Assembly: GCF_020283565.1 (NCBI RefSeq)
Contig: NC_060060.1
Span: 37,634,001 to 37,698,000 of the forward strand
Source of the DNA: Trifolium pratense
Taxonomy: Eukaryota; Streptophyta; Magnoliopsida; Fabales; Fabaceae
Length of the DNA: 64,000 bases
Reading direction: 5' to 3'
Below the pieces are notes generated by a model, which was not told the origin of the DNA, ran no database searches, and was given only the letters and a program-made list of their open reading frames with translations. Shown one piece after another: positions 48,627 through 60,225 of the stretch. The translations under genes were made by a program, and so were the position numbers. The stretch's first letter is position 1. The number at the start of each line of letters is the position of its first letter.

Positions 48627-50710
48627 ATGGCGGTGTCTCACGGTGGATACGACGCTGAAATCGGTGGCTCCAAATCTTATCTAATCCCATCAGTTAAACC
48701 AGAGTTATTCGATGATAGTGCAGGTTCAAATCCTTGTCAATACGACGACGTTTTAAGCGAAAGAAAAGACTCAGAACTAACCGTAGAAGAAGGTGCTACA
48801 CCTTCTCACGCTATTCACATCAAAGAAGAAGTTGTTGAAGACGACGGTTCTAACAATTCATCTTCAATCAAGTTTCCAAAACCAATGGAAGGGTTACATG
48901 ATGCTGGTCCACCACCGTTTCTCAAGAAGACTTATGAAATGGTGGAGGATCCGGAAACCGACCCGATTGTTTCATGGAGTGCTTCTCGTGATAGTTTCAT
49001 TGTTTGGGACTCTCATGAATTCTCCAAAATCCTTCTTCCAAAGTACTTTAAGCACAATAATTTCTCCAGCTTTATTCGTCAGCTCAACACCTATGTAAGT
49101 AAAATATTCTCAGGCAAAACTGATTATGAATTTCTCCAATTAATTCTAACTTTAGAATTCACAGATTTTACCTCCAAATGTTGTTCCAATCACTTTTACA
49201 AAATCAATTTAATTAAAATCAAATTTACAAAATTAATCATCAAAACTAATTGGAGATTTTGGTTGGACTCTTGACTGGGTTGTCAAGATCAATTGGTGTA
49301 GAATTGATTTTGACATCTTTGGTTTCTCAAGAGTTTTTTTTTTTATTATTTAGAATGAGCTGGTGATCGAACCCAGATCTTTAGCGTACTACCCAAACTT
49401 TTCACCACTAAACCAAACCTAGTGTCTTTGTTTCTCAAGAGTAGAATTGATTTTGCCGCTAGAATTGATTCTATTTGAAACTAGAATTCTAGTTTCTGAT
49501 TCAAATTTAATATCTAACTCGCTTTAAAATTTAATATTTAGCTCACTTTTACATCTTTTATTCAAGAGAAAGATACAGTGTAAACTAGTTTACACTTGGT
49601 TTGGTCTAGTGGTGTGGTCTAGTGGTGAGGGTTTGGTCCACTTGTATGACATGGAGGAATGCTTGATTCCTATTGGATGTGTCAGCCTAAAATTAATTTA
49701 TGCCGAGAAAGCATATCCATTAAACTTTTTATTTAAACATAAATCAATTTATCTTCAACTCAATTTTAGCTAGAATCTATTTTACACAATTAATTTACTG
49801 AAAATTTTTTTTTTTTCTACCGTAAAACCAAACATATATGCTCAAACAACTCAAAATCATTTCTACATAGCTTGAATTATTTTGTCTCATAAAATTGAAT
49901 CCTCACATGCAGGGGTTTAGGAAGGTTGATTCAGACCGTTGGGAGTTTGCAAATGAAGGGTTTCAGGGAGGGAAAAAACATTTGCTGAAGACCATAAGAA
50001 GGAAAAGTAAGTATAACAAACAACATCAAGGAGGATTCAATTTGATGAAGCCTCCTGTTGAATCTGAAGTGGAGAAACTGAAGAAGGATCAGAACATGTT
50101 AAAATTGGAAATTCTGAAGCTAAGGCAGCAACAAGAGAATTCAAATATTCAACTCACAAATGTTCAAGAGCGAGCTCGGCGTGCGGAATTGAAGCAATAC
50201 CAGATGATGTATTTCCTCACCAAAATGGCCAAAAGGCCATTGTTTATGGAGCAGTTAATCCAAAAGATTAAGCGGAATAGGGAGGTTGATGGTAACATTG
50301 ACATGGTTAAAAGACCTAAATTGCTTGGAACACAAGGTACTAGTGTAGACTATAGATCTCAGGGTTGTCAACAATTTGCTACTATGCAATCTGAATTGAA
50401 TGGACTTTTTCCTGAAAATATGAACACTGGTAAAATGGAACCACCACCAGTTCCAACTCGAATGGAAAATGGATTGTGTGACTCTTTGCATGAATTGAAG
50501 GCTTGTGGTGGTTCTAGTTCTAGACAAAATGTGCAAGATGTATCTTCTGCTTATCATGTTATGTCAGAGAACCTATTAGGTGAAAATTCTGTTGTTGATG
50601 AAGGAATGGATGTGAATGACTCTAATATCTATCTTGAATTAGAGGATTTGATAACTAAGCCAACAGATTGGGGTGGGTCTGCAAGTGGATTGGTGGGACA
50701 AACTAGTTAA
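48627..50710 (+). CDS. HSFA9: Class A heat shock transcription factor, HSFA9-like
   Basis: Two exons (48627-49094 and 49913-50710) give 421 residues; the single intron splits the DNA-binding domain after RQLNTY, the canonical Hsf position. The winged-helix domain spans about residues 94-188 ([59 protein letters not shown]). A coiled-coil HR-A/B region covers about 200-270 ([20 protein letters not shown]), with [16 protein letters not shown] as a nuclear localisation signal. An acidic N-terminal extension of about 90 residues precedes the domain. [29 protein letters not shown] and a late DEGMDVN match HsfA9 as I recall it; HsfA9 acts in seed maturation and longevity. HsfA2 or A6 is the main alternative. 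No clear AHA motif with central Trp was found except near TKPTDWGG. Confidence 0.9.
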
Positions 50711-51358
50711 ATCTGTCATCAATGGCATTGAATCAATGAAAACTTTGATTGATTCAATGCCTTCAAATGGTGAACTTGGGTTGGGCCTTACTTTTGTGTT
50801 TTCTTGTTATCTTTAATTTTATAGTTTAGTTTGTTTACAGACCAACTAAAAAGAAGTTGGTATACTTAGCTAGTTTGTTTGCATGAGTCTTATATTAGCA
50901 TGTTTGTAGCTAAACAAACCTCTTATAATGTACAGTACTAATATAAAGTAAATAGTGTGTAAGTTGTAAATGTAATAATGTAATATATAAAAATACTTGT
51001 AGTTTTTGTTTTCTGTTATGTGTTTCTAATATTGTTTGTATATTCAATGAGTAGTGGTTACTAAACAAAATGTACATTTACAATACAATAACACCCTATT
51101 TCTTTATTTATATAGGGGTGACTTTCCAACAATACTGAAAAATAGAATTCAAACAACCAAGCTTTGAATTCATCTAACATCTCGTTAGTCCTTGACTTGT
51201 AGTAAAAGGAATAACCTTGGAATTGAATCCTTTATTTATTTATTTTTCCTATTCAAATTCAAAAAGTGTGCGTTGATTCTTAATTGGAATTCAAATTGCA
51301 TCTCAATTCTCTCATTTTTCCAATCTTTGACGCGTATTTGAAGGCACAAATGCACAGT

Positions 51359-51367
51359 ATATATATA
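51359..51367 (+). promoter_or_regulatory. TATA box upstream of IQM copy A
   Basis: TATATATAA about 95 bases before the ATG, in a segment (CGTATTTGAAGGC ... CCACTGTGATAAAC) shared with copies B and C, so promoter sequence was duplicated with the genes. Confidence 0.55.
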
Positions 51368-51458
51368 AGCACAAAGAGCCACTGTGATAAACTCATCTTA
51401 ATTTCATTCTTTGTTGTACTAAATTTAGATCAAGTACAAGATAATTGAAGAAGAAAAC

Positions 51459-52477
51459 ATGGATTCAGATACTCTTCTTAAAACTGAAAGTGATGATGAA
51501 TTGAAACATAAACAAGTTTCTGTGATTTCTCAGTTGCCAGCTCCAAGACCAGTCTCTGAACTTGATGCTGCTGCAATTAAACTTCAAAAAGGTTTACAAG
51601 AGTTACCGTACTAGAAAAAACCTTGCATATTGTGCAGTTGTAGTGGAACAACTATGGTGGAAGGCATTGGATTATGTTGTTCTTAGAAAGAGTTATGTTT
51701 CATTCTTTGATGATCAAAATCCTGATCCTGCTGATGTGTACAGTTGGGATACAGCAAGAAGGACAAGAGCACCTCAGGTATTTAACTTATTTTTGAGTTT
51801 TTTTTTTTTTTTGCTTTCACACAAGTCAAGTGGTTCCAGCCCTCTCCTGATCGTAGTTGCGAGGGATCGAACTGTGATCTTCCCTACCAAGTTCAGCGTC
51901 AGTCACCACTAAACCAACTAACGACTGGTTTATTTTTGAGTTTATTAATCACTATAAACTTGTGAGACTATTCAAAAATGTCTATAGAATTTTTTTATAG
52001 CATACAAGTTTATAAACTGTGTTTAATGTATTTCTATAAGTTTTTGAGATAACATATGAAAAGATGCAACAAATAGCAATATTGCAACATTCCCTTGAAG
52101 AGGTATTCTTTGAAATTGAATTACAATTTTTATAGTTTTTGATTTACTATCAACAAAGAGAATTAATCGTTTGTTGTTTATTATATATAGTATGACCCGC
52201 ATCAACGATATGGACACAATCTTCGCATGTATTACGATTTCTGGTTTGAAAGCCAAAGTACAGAACCATTTTTCTACTGGTAAAATAACAACAAATAAAT
52301 CTAAATTAAGAAGATTATAAAGCAAGGGTATATTATATATGGTGATTAACTTTGTGTGTATGATAAATAATTTGTAGGTTGGATGAGGGCGATGGAAAAG
52401 ATATAAATCTTGAGAAATGTCCAAGGAACATTCTGCAACAACTTACGGGCAAGCCAAACAAGATTTCAACATTTTGA
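51459..52477 (+). pseudogene. IQM-type calmodulin-binding protein, copy A (broken)
   Basis: Paralogue of the complete gene at 60226-62663. It opens MDSDTLLKTESDDELKHKQV and reaches ELDAAAIKLQK, where five A at 51586-51590 replace four in the other copies and shift the frame. Past that point [20 protein letters not shown] follows in another frame up to a usable donor near 51777. The next exon has lost its first half and acceptor (only EKMQQIAILQHSLEE-like sequence remains near 52060-52100). The RYGHNL.MYYDFWFESQS exon (about 52190-52280) and the [14 protein letters not shown] exon remain, but the gene stops early at 52475-52477 after LTGKPNKISTF; all downstream exons are absent. Confidence 0.85.
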
Positions 52478-52879
52478 TTAAAAATGTTCTATGCAAATTA
52501 GAATTATTGTTTTTTAATCCAGTTGATTTTGTATTATTCTATTAGGTGATTCAATAAATTTAAAAAATAAAATTACATAGTAGTAGTGCATGGACATTAT
52601 AATAATGCATATGAATAACTGATGCTTTTAATTTCTGTGTTCTCACTTTGCTGAAGCAAGACATCCAACAGATTAGTGCATGGACTCCTGTTATTAAAAG
52701 CATATGTGTTCCTAGAATCTGATATCCCTGTAAATAAAATGTGAGATTCCTATTAAATTATACTCACGGGAACAATGTTATTAATTATTAATATATTACA
52801 TTTTACATATTTCCAACTCGAGAAACTTTACAGAATTAGGTCCAAGAGGTTGAAAAACATAACAGAATAATTGTTCTTA

Positions 52880-53187
52880 TTGATAAGTTAGCTTATAGCG
52901 AATGAGTTTATAGCGGATAGTTTATAAGCAAGCTCATTGAACTAACTTATAAGTATGAAATGACATAAAAATATATGTTTAATTAATATTTTTTTTAAGT
53001 AAGATGATAGGGGTAGTATTGAAAAAAAAATGATAAGCTATGAGCTCATAAACTAATTGAAATAGCGTTATAAAAATAAGCTATAAGCTAATCAAATAAA
53101 CTAAACCCCTTTCTGAAAAACTGTTACCAAACAGAGTTTTTAGCTTATAAGCTATAAGCTTATATGTCTTCCCAAACAGAGCCTTTA
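52880..53187. repeat. Palindrome-rich MITE-like repeat, second copy
   Basis: Related to 16315-16735: GTTAGCTTATAGCGAATGAG at the left, TGTTACCAAACAGAG and AGCTTATAAGCTATAAGCTT at the right, ending CCCAAACAGAGCC. Non-coding. Confidence 0.6.
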
Positions 53188-53451
53188 AAACACACATAAT
53201 CTTTGTCATACTATTTCTTACTAATAAGTACCTTTTTTAATTGAAAAAGCTACATATTAAGGTACTTATAAACTTTATTTGATAAACATTTGTTTATTTG
53301 ACCCGAAACTATAAATAGTTTGATACTAATATCTGCCTGGTATTTAGTTTGATACTAATATCTTGTGAAAGCTTGATAATTGCATCTTAAAGCTTGATGT
53401 GTGCATTTAGGTTAAATAATGAGAAAGAAGAACTTGCGAAGCCAAAAACAC

Positions 53452-54170
53452 TAAGGGCATCTCCAATGCAAGTATCTTATTGAGTTCTTAAGGCTAAGCA
53501 ACCATGTCTTATTTTTTTTTACCATTGGAGTTGGATGACATGGCATTGGAAGTTGCTTAGAAATAGGGAATGGAACTTCATATTGCAACTCTTAACTTGG
53601 GTGGCTTAACAATAAAAATCATTATTTTAATAGGTATTAGTGGGTCCCATAGTTATTATTTTTATTGAAAAATTGGAGGATTGGAATTTATGTGTCAAAC
53701 CAAAAACATTGTTTTACTTTTTAAAAACAATTTAAAGCTTTCCAACGGTAGGAATTGGAAATTAACCATATATATTATTGTTATGTATTTTATTTTATTA
53801 TGTATTTCTTATTGTTGCGTATTTTTCGTCACTTGCTAGTTATTGTCGCTATGTATTTCTCATCGTTTAAAATAAATTTATTATATTTTTATGTATTTAT
53901 TATATATTTTTAATGTTTTTTAAACATTTATTGGATTTAACCATATATATTAATAAAATAATTGATATACAAAAATTTAAATCAAAATTAAATGAAAATA
54001 AAAAATATATATAAATTGGTGGGGTCAAATATGAGTTGCTTATTTTAATGCCATTGGAGTAAAATTGGTGAAAGTTGCTTATCAAATTCTTAAATCCTAC
54101 ATGGCAATTTGGGTCCACAAAAAGTAACTTAAGCCACCCATCTAAGTTCCCCCCATTGGAGATGCCCTAA
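53452..54170. mobile_element. PIF/Harbinger-type non-autonomous element, 713 bases
   Basis: The element at 53455-54167 has terminal inverted repeats GGGCATCTCCAATG and CATTGGAGATGCCC and is flanked by TAA on both sides, the three-base duplication of PIF/Harbinger elements. The subterminal sequences are also inverted (CTTAAG, AAGTTGCTTA, GCCACCC). No transposase was seen. It lies between IQM copies A and B. Confidence 0.85.
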
Positions 54171-54881
54171 GAATTCACTTAACAATGTAATCCCCCTAAA
54201 CAAATTTGAGTTTTAATTCTCCGTATTTTGAAAGTCTAGTCTTCTTTATATTAGGCTGAATCTCACTAAATTGGCCGGCCTCATTTTACGACGGAGCTGG
54301 CCAGAACGGAGCGGACTGTGGTGTTTTACCACTTCCAGAAAAAAAAAAAAAATGCGGACACAACTTTTATTTATGAAGTAATTAGTTATTTTGATCTTTG
54401 AATATGTGACACACTCTTACCGTAGTCCGATCCATAAATGTATTTATATTGCAAACACGTCCACGAGACTCTTTGTTAGTAATTTTACGAACCAAATTTA
54501 CCAACAAATGAATATCTTCCACGACCGAAATTACTAAGAAAATAGATATTTGTTGATGTGTTTATAATTAATAGATACATTTAGAGATTATAGTGACAAT
54601 GCAGCACACATTAATTGTTTAGCCTTTTTTTATATGTAATAATTCAAACAACCAAGCTTTGAATACATTAAACAACTCATTATCTAAGGTGGAATTGGAA
54701 CATACTATTATACTCCACATACCTAATACCTTGATTTATTTATCCTATTCAATAGTGTGCTCTCGTTGAAATTGTTTTACTTTGGAATTCAAAGACTGCT
54801 TATTAATTAATTAATTCTCTGATTTTCCATTCTTTCACACGTATTTGATTTTGAAGGCAATGAAAGAGTAAATAAAGCTTA

Positions 54882-54888
54882 TATATAA
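54882..54888 (+). promoter_or_regulatory. TATA box upstream of IQM copy B
   Basis: TATATAA about 100 bases before the ATG, after a CACACGTATTTGA segment shared with copies A and C and followed by the shared ACCACTGTGATG-like sequence. Confidence 0.55.
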
Positions 54889-54985
54889 GCAAAAGAAGAA
54901 CCACTGTGATGTGATAAACCTATTCCTTTATTTGTATCTACGATCATACTTCAATTACATCATATAAGATAAAAAAAAATTAAAC

Positions 54986-55360
54986 ATGGATTCAGATACT
55001 CTTCTTGAAACCAAAAGTGATGATGAATTGAAACAGAAACAAGCTTATGTGCTTTCTCAGCTTCATGAAGAAGTGGTTTTCTGTTATCCTCCAAGACCAA
55101 TCTCTGAACTTGATGCTGCTGCAACTAAAATTCAAAAGGTTTACAAGAGTTATCTTACTAGAAAACACCTTGCAGAATGTGCAGTTCTAGTGGAAGAACT
55201 ATGGTGGAAGGCATTGGATTTTGCTGCTCTTAAAAGGAGTTCTATTTCATTCTTTGATGATCAGAAACCAGATACTGCTTATGTCTCACGTTGGAAAAGA
55301 GTAAGGGAGTTATTCTTACATGGTCACATGACTAGAAAGGGTTTTTCCTCTTCTTTCTAG
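54986..55360 (+). CDS. IQM-derived short protein, copy B (IQ region only)
   Basis: An uninterrupted 124-residue frame matches the first coding exon of the complete IQM gene. After a short acidic N-terminus it has [49 protein letters not shown] sequence, that is, the calmodulin-binding IQ motif ([16 protein letters not shown]) and the helical segment after it. At the point where copy C splices (after RARTRAAK), copy B reads [20 protein letters not shown] and stops; I found no downstream exons. The result is either an IQ-only microprotein or a truncated pseudogene. The clean frame and retained TATA region leave expression possible. Confidence 0.65.
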   Translation: MDSDTLLETKSDDELKQKQAYVLSQLHEEVVFCYPPRPISELDAAATKIQKVYKSYLTRKHLAECAVLVEELWWKALDFAALKRSSISFFDDQKPDTAYVSRWKRVRELFLHGHMTRKGFSSSF

Positions 55361-55369
55361 AGTGTTACA

Positions 55370-58300
55370 CTATTACGAGTTCTACCTCAGATATAAAATG
55401 AACTCAAATTTAAAAAGCTCTAATGTTCAATTGTAATAACGGGCATGTTTATCCTTGTAAATAAAAGATTGAAATGTGATGTGAAAGTTTGAGAATTAGA
55501 TAATTTCAGTTAATTATAATTGAAACTTTTATATAATAGTACCAAGGTTGTCAGAATTGAGTTTTTAGGTCAATTTATTTAGTTTAGATGAATTGAATCG
55601 AGTTCTTTAATAATATAATAATTTTAACTTAATCTGAAAATAATAATTTTATTTTGAATCTAGAAATTTAAGTGATGAATATTAATTAAAGAAAATATAA
55701 AAATATTAATATATTATTAATTTTTGATTCAAAAATTAATTTTAAATATTAGATAATTCATATCCAATTAATTTTCTCTCATTCTCATGAATTAAATATG
55801 ACTATAGTCATACATTTCAATAAAAATATTTTTGGAGTTAGTTGAAAATATATACTCCAACAATAGCACCAACAACGATATATCCACAATATATCCCGTA
55901 AAGAATAATATTACTCTCATTTTTTTTTTCATGTATTAAATATGCATCTTTAAATCATGCATGTCATGTTAGAATAAATATTATATATAAATTTTTTTTG
56001 ACAGAAAATATTATATATAATTGAAATATAAATTAAAGGGATTGTATTGTAAATTTTAACCTCTGATATTTTATTTTTACAAAACTTATATTACATTTAT
56101 GTATCTATTGTATTATTTATTAAATAAAATTTGATATTTAAATAATTACGTAAAATTATGTAATATTTTTTATTTTATCAAAATATAATTACTTATATGT
56201 TTCGTATCTCACGTATTTTCGATATTCTTTTGTATATTTTTATCTTTCCTTTCTTATTTATGCACATGTGCCGCATAAAATAAGAGATATTGTTCCTTGC
56301 TGGGTTGCTATAAGCAAAATTTCACTTTTAGGATAATCAAATATTTGACGTACTTTTTGTCAAAAAAATTAAATAATTGATGTATTGATCAATAATATGA
56401 TTTTTTTAGGTGAATTAAGGGCATAATGACATTAAAGAAAATAGAAGACATGTCAATGAAGACACACCTTATAAGCCCTAATCCCATGTCAAGTGCTCAT
56501 ACATTATATAGAAAGAAAAAAAAAAAACAAATACGGGGGCGAACCTAATTAACCCTCAAGAACAAAAAAAATAGAAAAGGAAAACAAAATAAACTCTAAA
56601 TCTTAAAAAGTAACCTAAAACTATTCACAACAATAAATACATCTCGGATAAAGCTGGTGAATGAACCGACCACCAACACGGAAACATCCACGTACCATCC
56701 ACACAGCAACAAGCAATATCTGACTCTCTCGAGTCAATCCGTTCGAAATCAATCCTTAGACTGAAAGGAATATAATGGCAACCTTCAATATTAATCTTGG
56801 GCTTTGAAAATGGAAAATTGATCAATAATATATACCAAATAATTAAAACATTATTAAAATATTCATAGTGTTAAAGATTCTTATCCTTTAATTAATAACA
56901 CTTACTGTTATTTAAAAAAAATGTGTCTCTCTACATGCTTTTTTTTTTACATCTCTCTAAATACTTAGACATATGATAAAATTGAACGTTTAGAATAAAC
57001 ATTTGGAACCTAATATTATATTGTATATATTTTAAAAAAGATATATACTATTATATATTGTATTTATTACTAATTTCGGAAGCCAGATTCCAAATTTATG
57101 CACGTTTGGAATATGCGTTCGGAAATAATGAAAAGTTTGTTTGTATCCTAGAATCCGAAATAATAACGTATACTTGCTTTTTCTTCATTTTCTTTCTTGC
57201 ATGTATAGTGACTCATGGTTCTCTATGTCTGTTTTTGTTTATAATTAACTTTACAAAAACTTGTGAAATATTGATGCTAAATTATTTATTTTAGTTTGAT
57301 TTTACTCGTATTCTAATAATTGGCCCTATATCATTTCTTCCCGATCATTATCAAATATAGTACGAGGGTACATGTTAAGTGGCAACTGGCAAGTTCTAAA
57401 TGTATTTTATTTGGGCCCAAATAAAAATTACTCATATAACATATGGTCCTCTTGCCAGCCTATAATACTGTTAGCTAGATCTCTCTCTATTTTTTTTTTT
57501 TAATAATGTAGTTGATGATTGAACTCATAACCTTAATATACTATTCAAATTTTTTACCATTAAATTAAACTTAGTTTGTACATTTGAATTATCGCATAAT
57601 TTGTACCCTAGAAATGTTTATGAAACAAAACAACTAGTAATAGCATTGAACTGCAATGATTGCTACCCTTCCATCTCATTTTCTTCATTGATGTGCAATT
57701 ATATATGCCCATTAACGTAATTTTCCGTCGTTTTTAGGCTAATGTATTGAGAAAAACTAATTGTGGATGTGGAGTACTAGTATTATTATTAGTTAATGTC
57801 TCATTGTCTCTCAACTTGCATTTTAATTAAAGCGTTGACAGAAGGAGGCCAGGACACAATATGAGGGAAAACTGCTCTGTTCCAAATCAGCAGCTAACTA
57901 ATCATGTGTCCGTACTGCCGACAGTTTTAATTACCACAAATCCATATTCTCTAGTACTTTTGCTCTATTTTGCTATAATTTTGAATTTGAAGTTTGTTTA
58001 ATCAGAAACTTCAAAATTTATCCGAAGAGGATAAAGGATATATAGGCCGAAGAACTCACAGTAGTAAATCGGTGGAAGAAACATTCATTCTGATGTGGAA
58101 GTTAAAGCTGGAATCCGAAGATTATGGTGGAAAAAGGGTGTATACCTGTAAAAACCACTCTAACAACCAAGTCATTATAAACTTGAGGTGAAAGTTAATT
58201 AGATTAAAGTGAAACATAACTGCGCAGTGTTTATATAAGCCAAAAAATATAGTAATATTAAACTGGTGGACGTAGCATCAAACTTGACGCAACCCAAAAG

Positions 58301-59560
58301 TTTAGTCATTAAAGAATTAATTAAATCTAGAAGATTTTTTAGAGTATAATAGTAGTACTTCAAAATCATATTTATGTGTCAACTATATATAATAATGGAG
58401 CAATTAAACACAGAGAATGATAGAAAGATCCATTTCCTACATACATGCATGACCCTATTAATTCTTCAGGCTGCTGTTGTACATGCACGGATATGTATAC
58501 CAATCAATGAATAATGATTTTATCTTTCCTTCAAAATTTGAGGCATTGACTTCAACAATATATCAAACGGGATCAACCATGATAAAATTTACGGTTGACT
58601 TAATATAAGAGAAGAGGTGATTCAAACAAGATCAACCCTTATAAATTAACCCAAATTAAATTTTAAAGACAATTTTCAAGATCTATCGAAAGTAAAAAGT
58701 TCATGGTCTTTCAAAAAAAAAGTTTATGGTCTTCAATTCATTGTTCTAATGAAGAAAACAATGACATGATTGTATTAAGAATGAAATAAACTCTAGACAT
58801 GAGATGTTACATAGGTACGACTTATGTAATAAAATGTTACAAATATATTAGTATTTGATATGTTTGGTTATATATTCAAACGTGCAATTCCCTACTATTT
58901 TTTAGTCATGTGTGACGGTGTGAGGTCATAGCATTCGTTAGTCCTATTTTCTCATTCCGTTTCTGAGGACAATTGTTTTTGGGACGGATAGCATTCCTCA
59001 TGTGGACTGAGATCCTTTACAGTGATATTTTCTCTAAAGTGAAATCTCAACCGTTTATCTTAATTATCCTTTTCGGTCAACATCAATTGCACCGGAGAGG
59101 ATACCTCTCCCCCTCGTGTAGTAAAAAAATTTCTCTGCAATGTTCTATACAAACAAACAAAAGAAAACAACTCTCTATCCTCGTGTGCAGTATAGTTTTA
59201 AAAATTGCAATGTATTTTTTCTCCTAATAATTGAACATGCATGAATTGAAATATTGAAAGTTGACTTGAGAATTGAGATGATTAAATGTATTATTAATTG
59301 ACCACTTGCAACTGCTATTATTGAATTTTATAATATGAAAAACATGGAAGCTAAGCTACAGCATTCAACCCCAATAAATAATTTGAGTACACAGATAATA
59401 GCTTAAAATTAAATCGCGTTTCTTCATGGAACCTCACAAAAGCTAACTTTCTTTGACTGCCACCTCTACCCCTTACCTTACTTACACGCTCTCTCTCTCT
59501 CTCTTTAAACACAATTACTACTATAAGAGACTTTCAATTCCTACAATACTATAGGATATA
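55370..59560. other. Long intergenic AT-rich region, no gene recognised
   Basis: About 4.2 kb between IQM copies B and C. Open frames are short (longest 84 codons at 58973-59227) and unrecognised. One at 57994-58191 is hydrophilic and less AT-biased than its surroundings (GGKRVYTCKNHSNNQVI near its end) and may be a repeat-derived fragment. A long AT-biased stretch is at 55500-56250. Confidence 0.5.
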
Positions 59561-59811
59561 TATATATAATTCAAAACTATACTTCATATACCAATACTAT
59601 ATCTTTGAATTCATCAAATATTTCGTTCGTGTCGTGGCCATCAACCTTGGAAAACTTTAAGCTACTAACCTTGGAATTTGAACATTATATTCACATACCT
59701 TTATTTAATTTGTTTTCCCTATTCAAATAAGCTCGTTGATTCTAAATTGGAATTCAAAGACTGCTCCTTAATTCTCTCATTTTCCAGTCTCCACACGTAT
59801 TTGAAAGCTTA

Positions 59812-59818
59812 TATAAAA
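59812..59818 (+). promoter_or_regulatory. TATA box of IQM copy C
   Basis: TATAAAA following CACACGTATTTGAAAGC, a segment conserved with copies A and B. A 5' UTR intron follows (donor after 59960, acceptor before 60206), so the transcript start should lie near 59845. Confidence 0.6.
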
Positions 59819-60225
59819 GCTAACAAGAACCACTGTCATAAACATATCTTAATTCATTTATTTGTTCAACTCTCACGCACTTCAATTATTTTCAACAACA
59901 ACATCTAAACAATATCTCATATCTTCATTCAAAGTACTCATACATCATACAACAACAAAGGTAACTCATTTTTCTAATGCACTTTTTACTTATATTTTGG
60001 TCTGGAATGAGTAATTAGTAAATAGTTATATTGATCGGTTATCTGACCGACCAATGTAACTAACTATGTACAACGAGTTTTTATATCATAACAGTAGTTT
60101 GAAAGTTAAATCAAGTACAATTATTGGAGGCTAATTATGGAACTTTACAATATAATAAATATTAAACTTTATGGCATGACTAATAAATTATAAAAATTTG
60201 TGCAGATTTGTAGGGTATTATATTT

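Noticed and set aside
57994..58191. 65-codon frame with a less AT-biased composition
   Set aside because: I could not match it to any protein family; listed only within the intergenic description.
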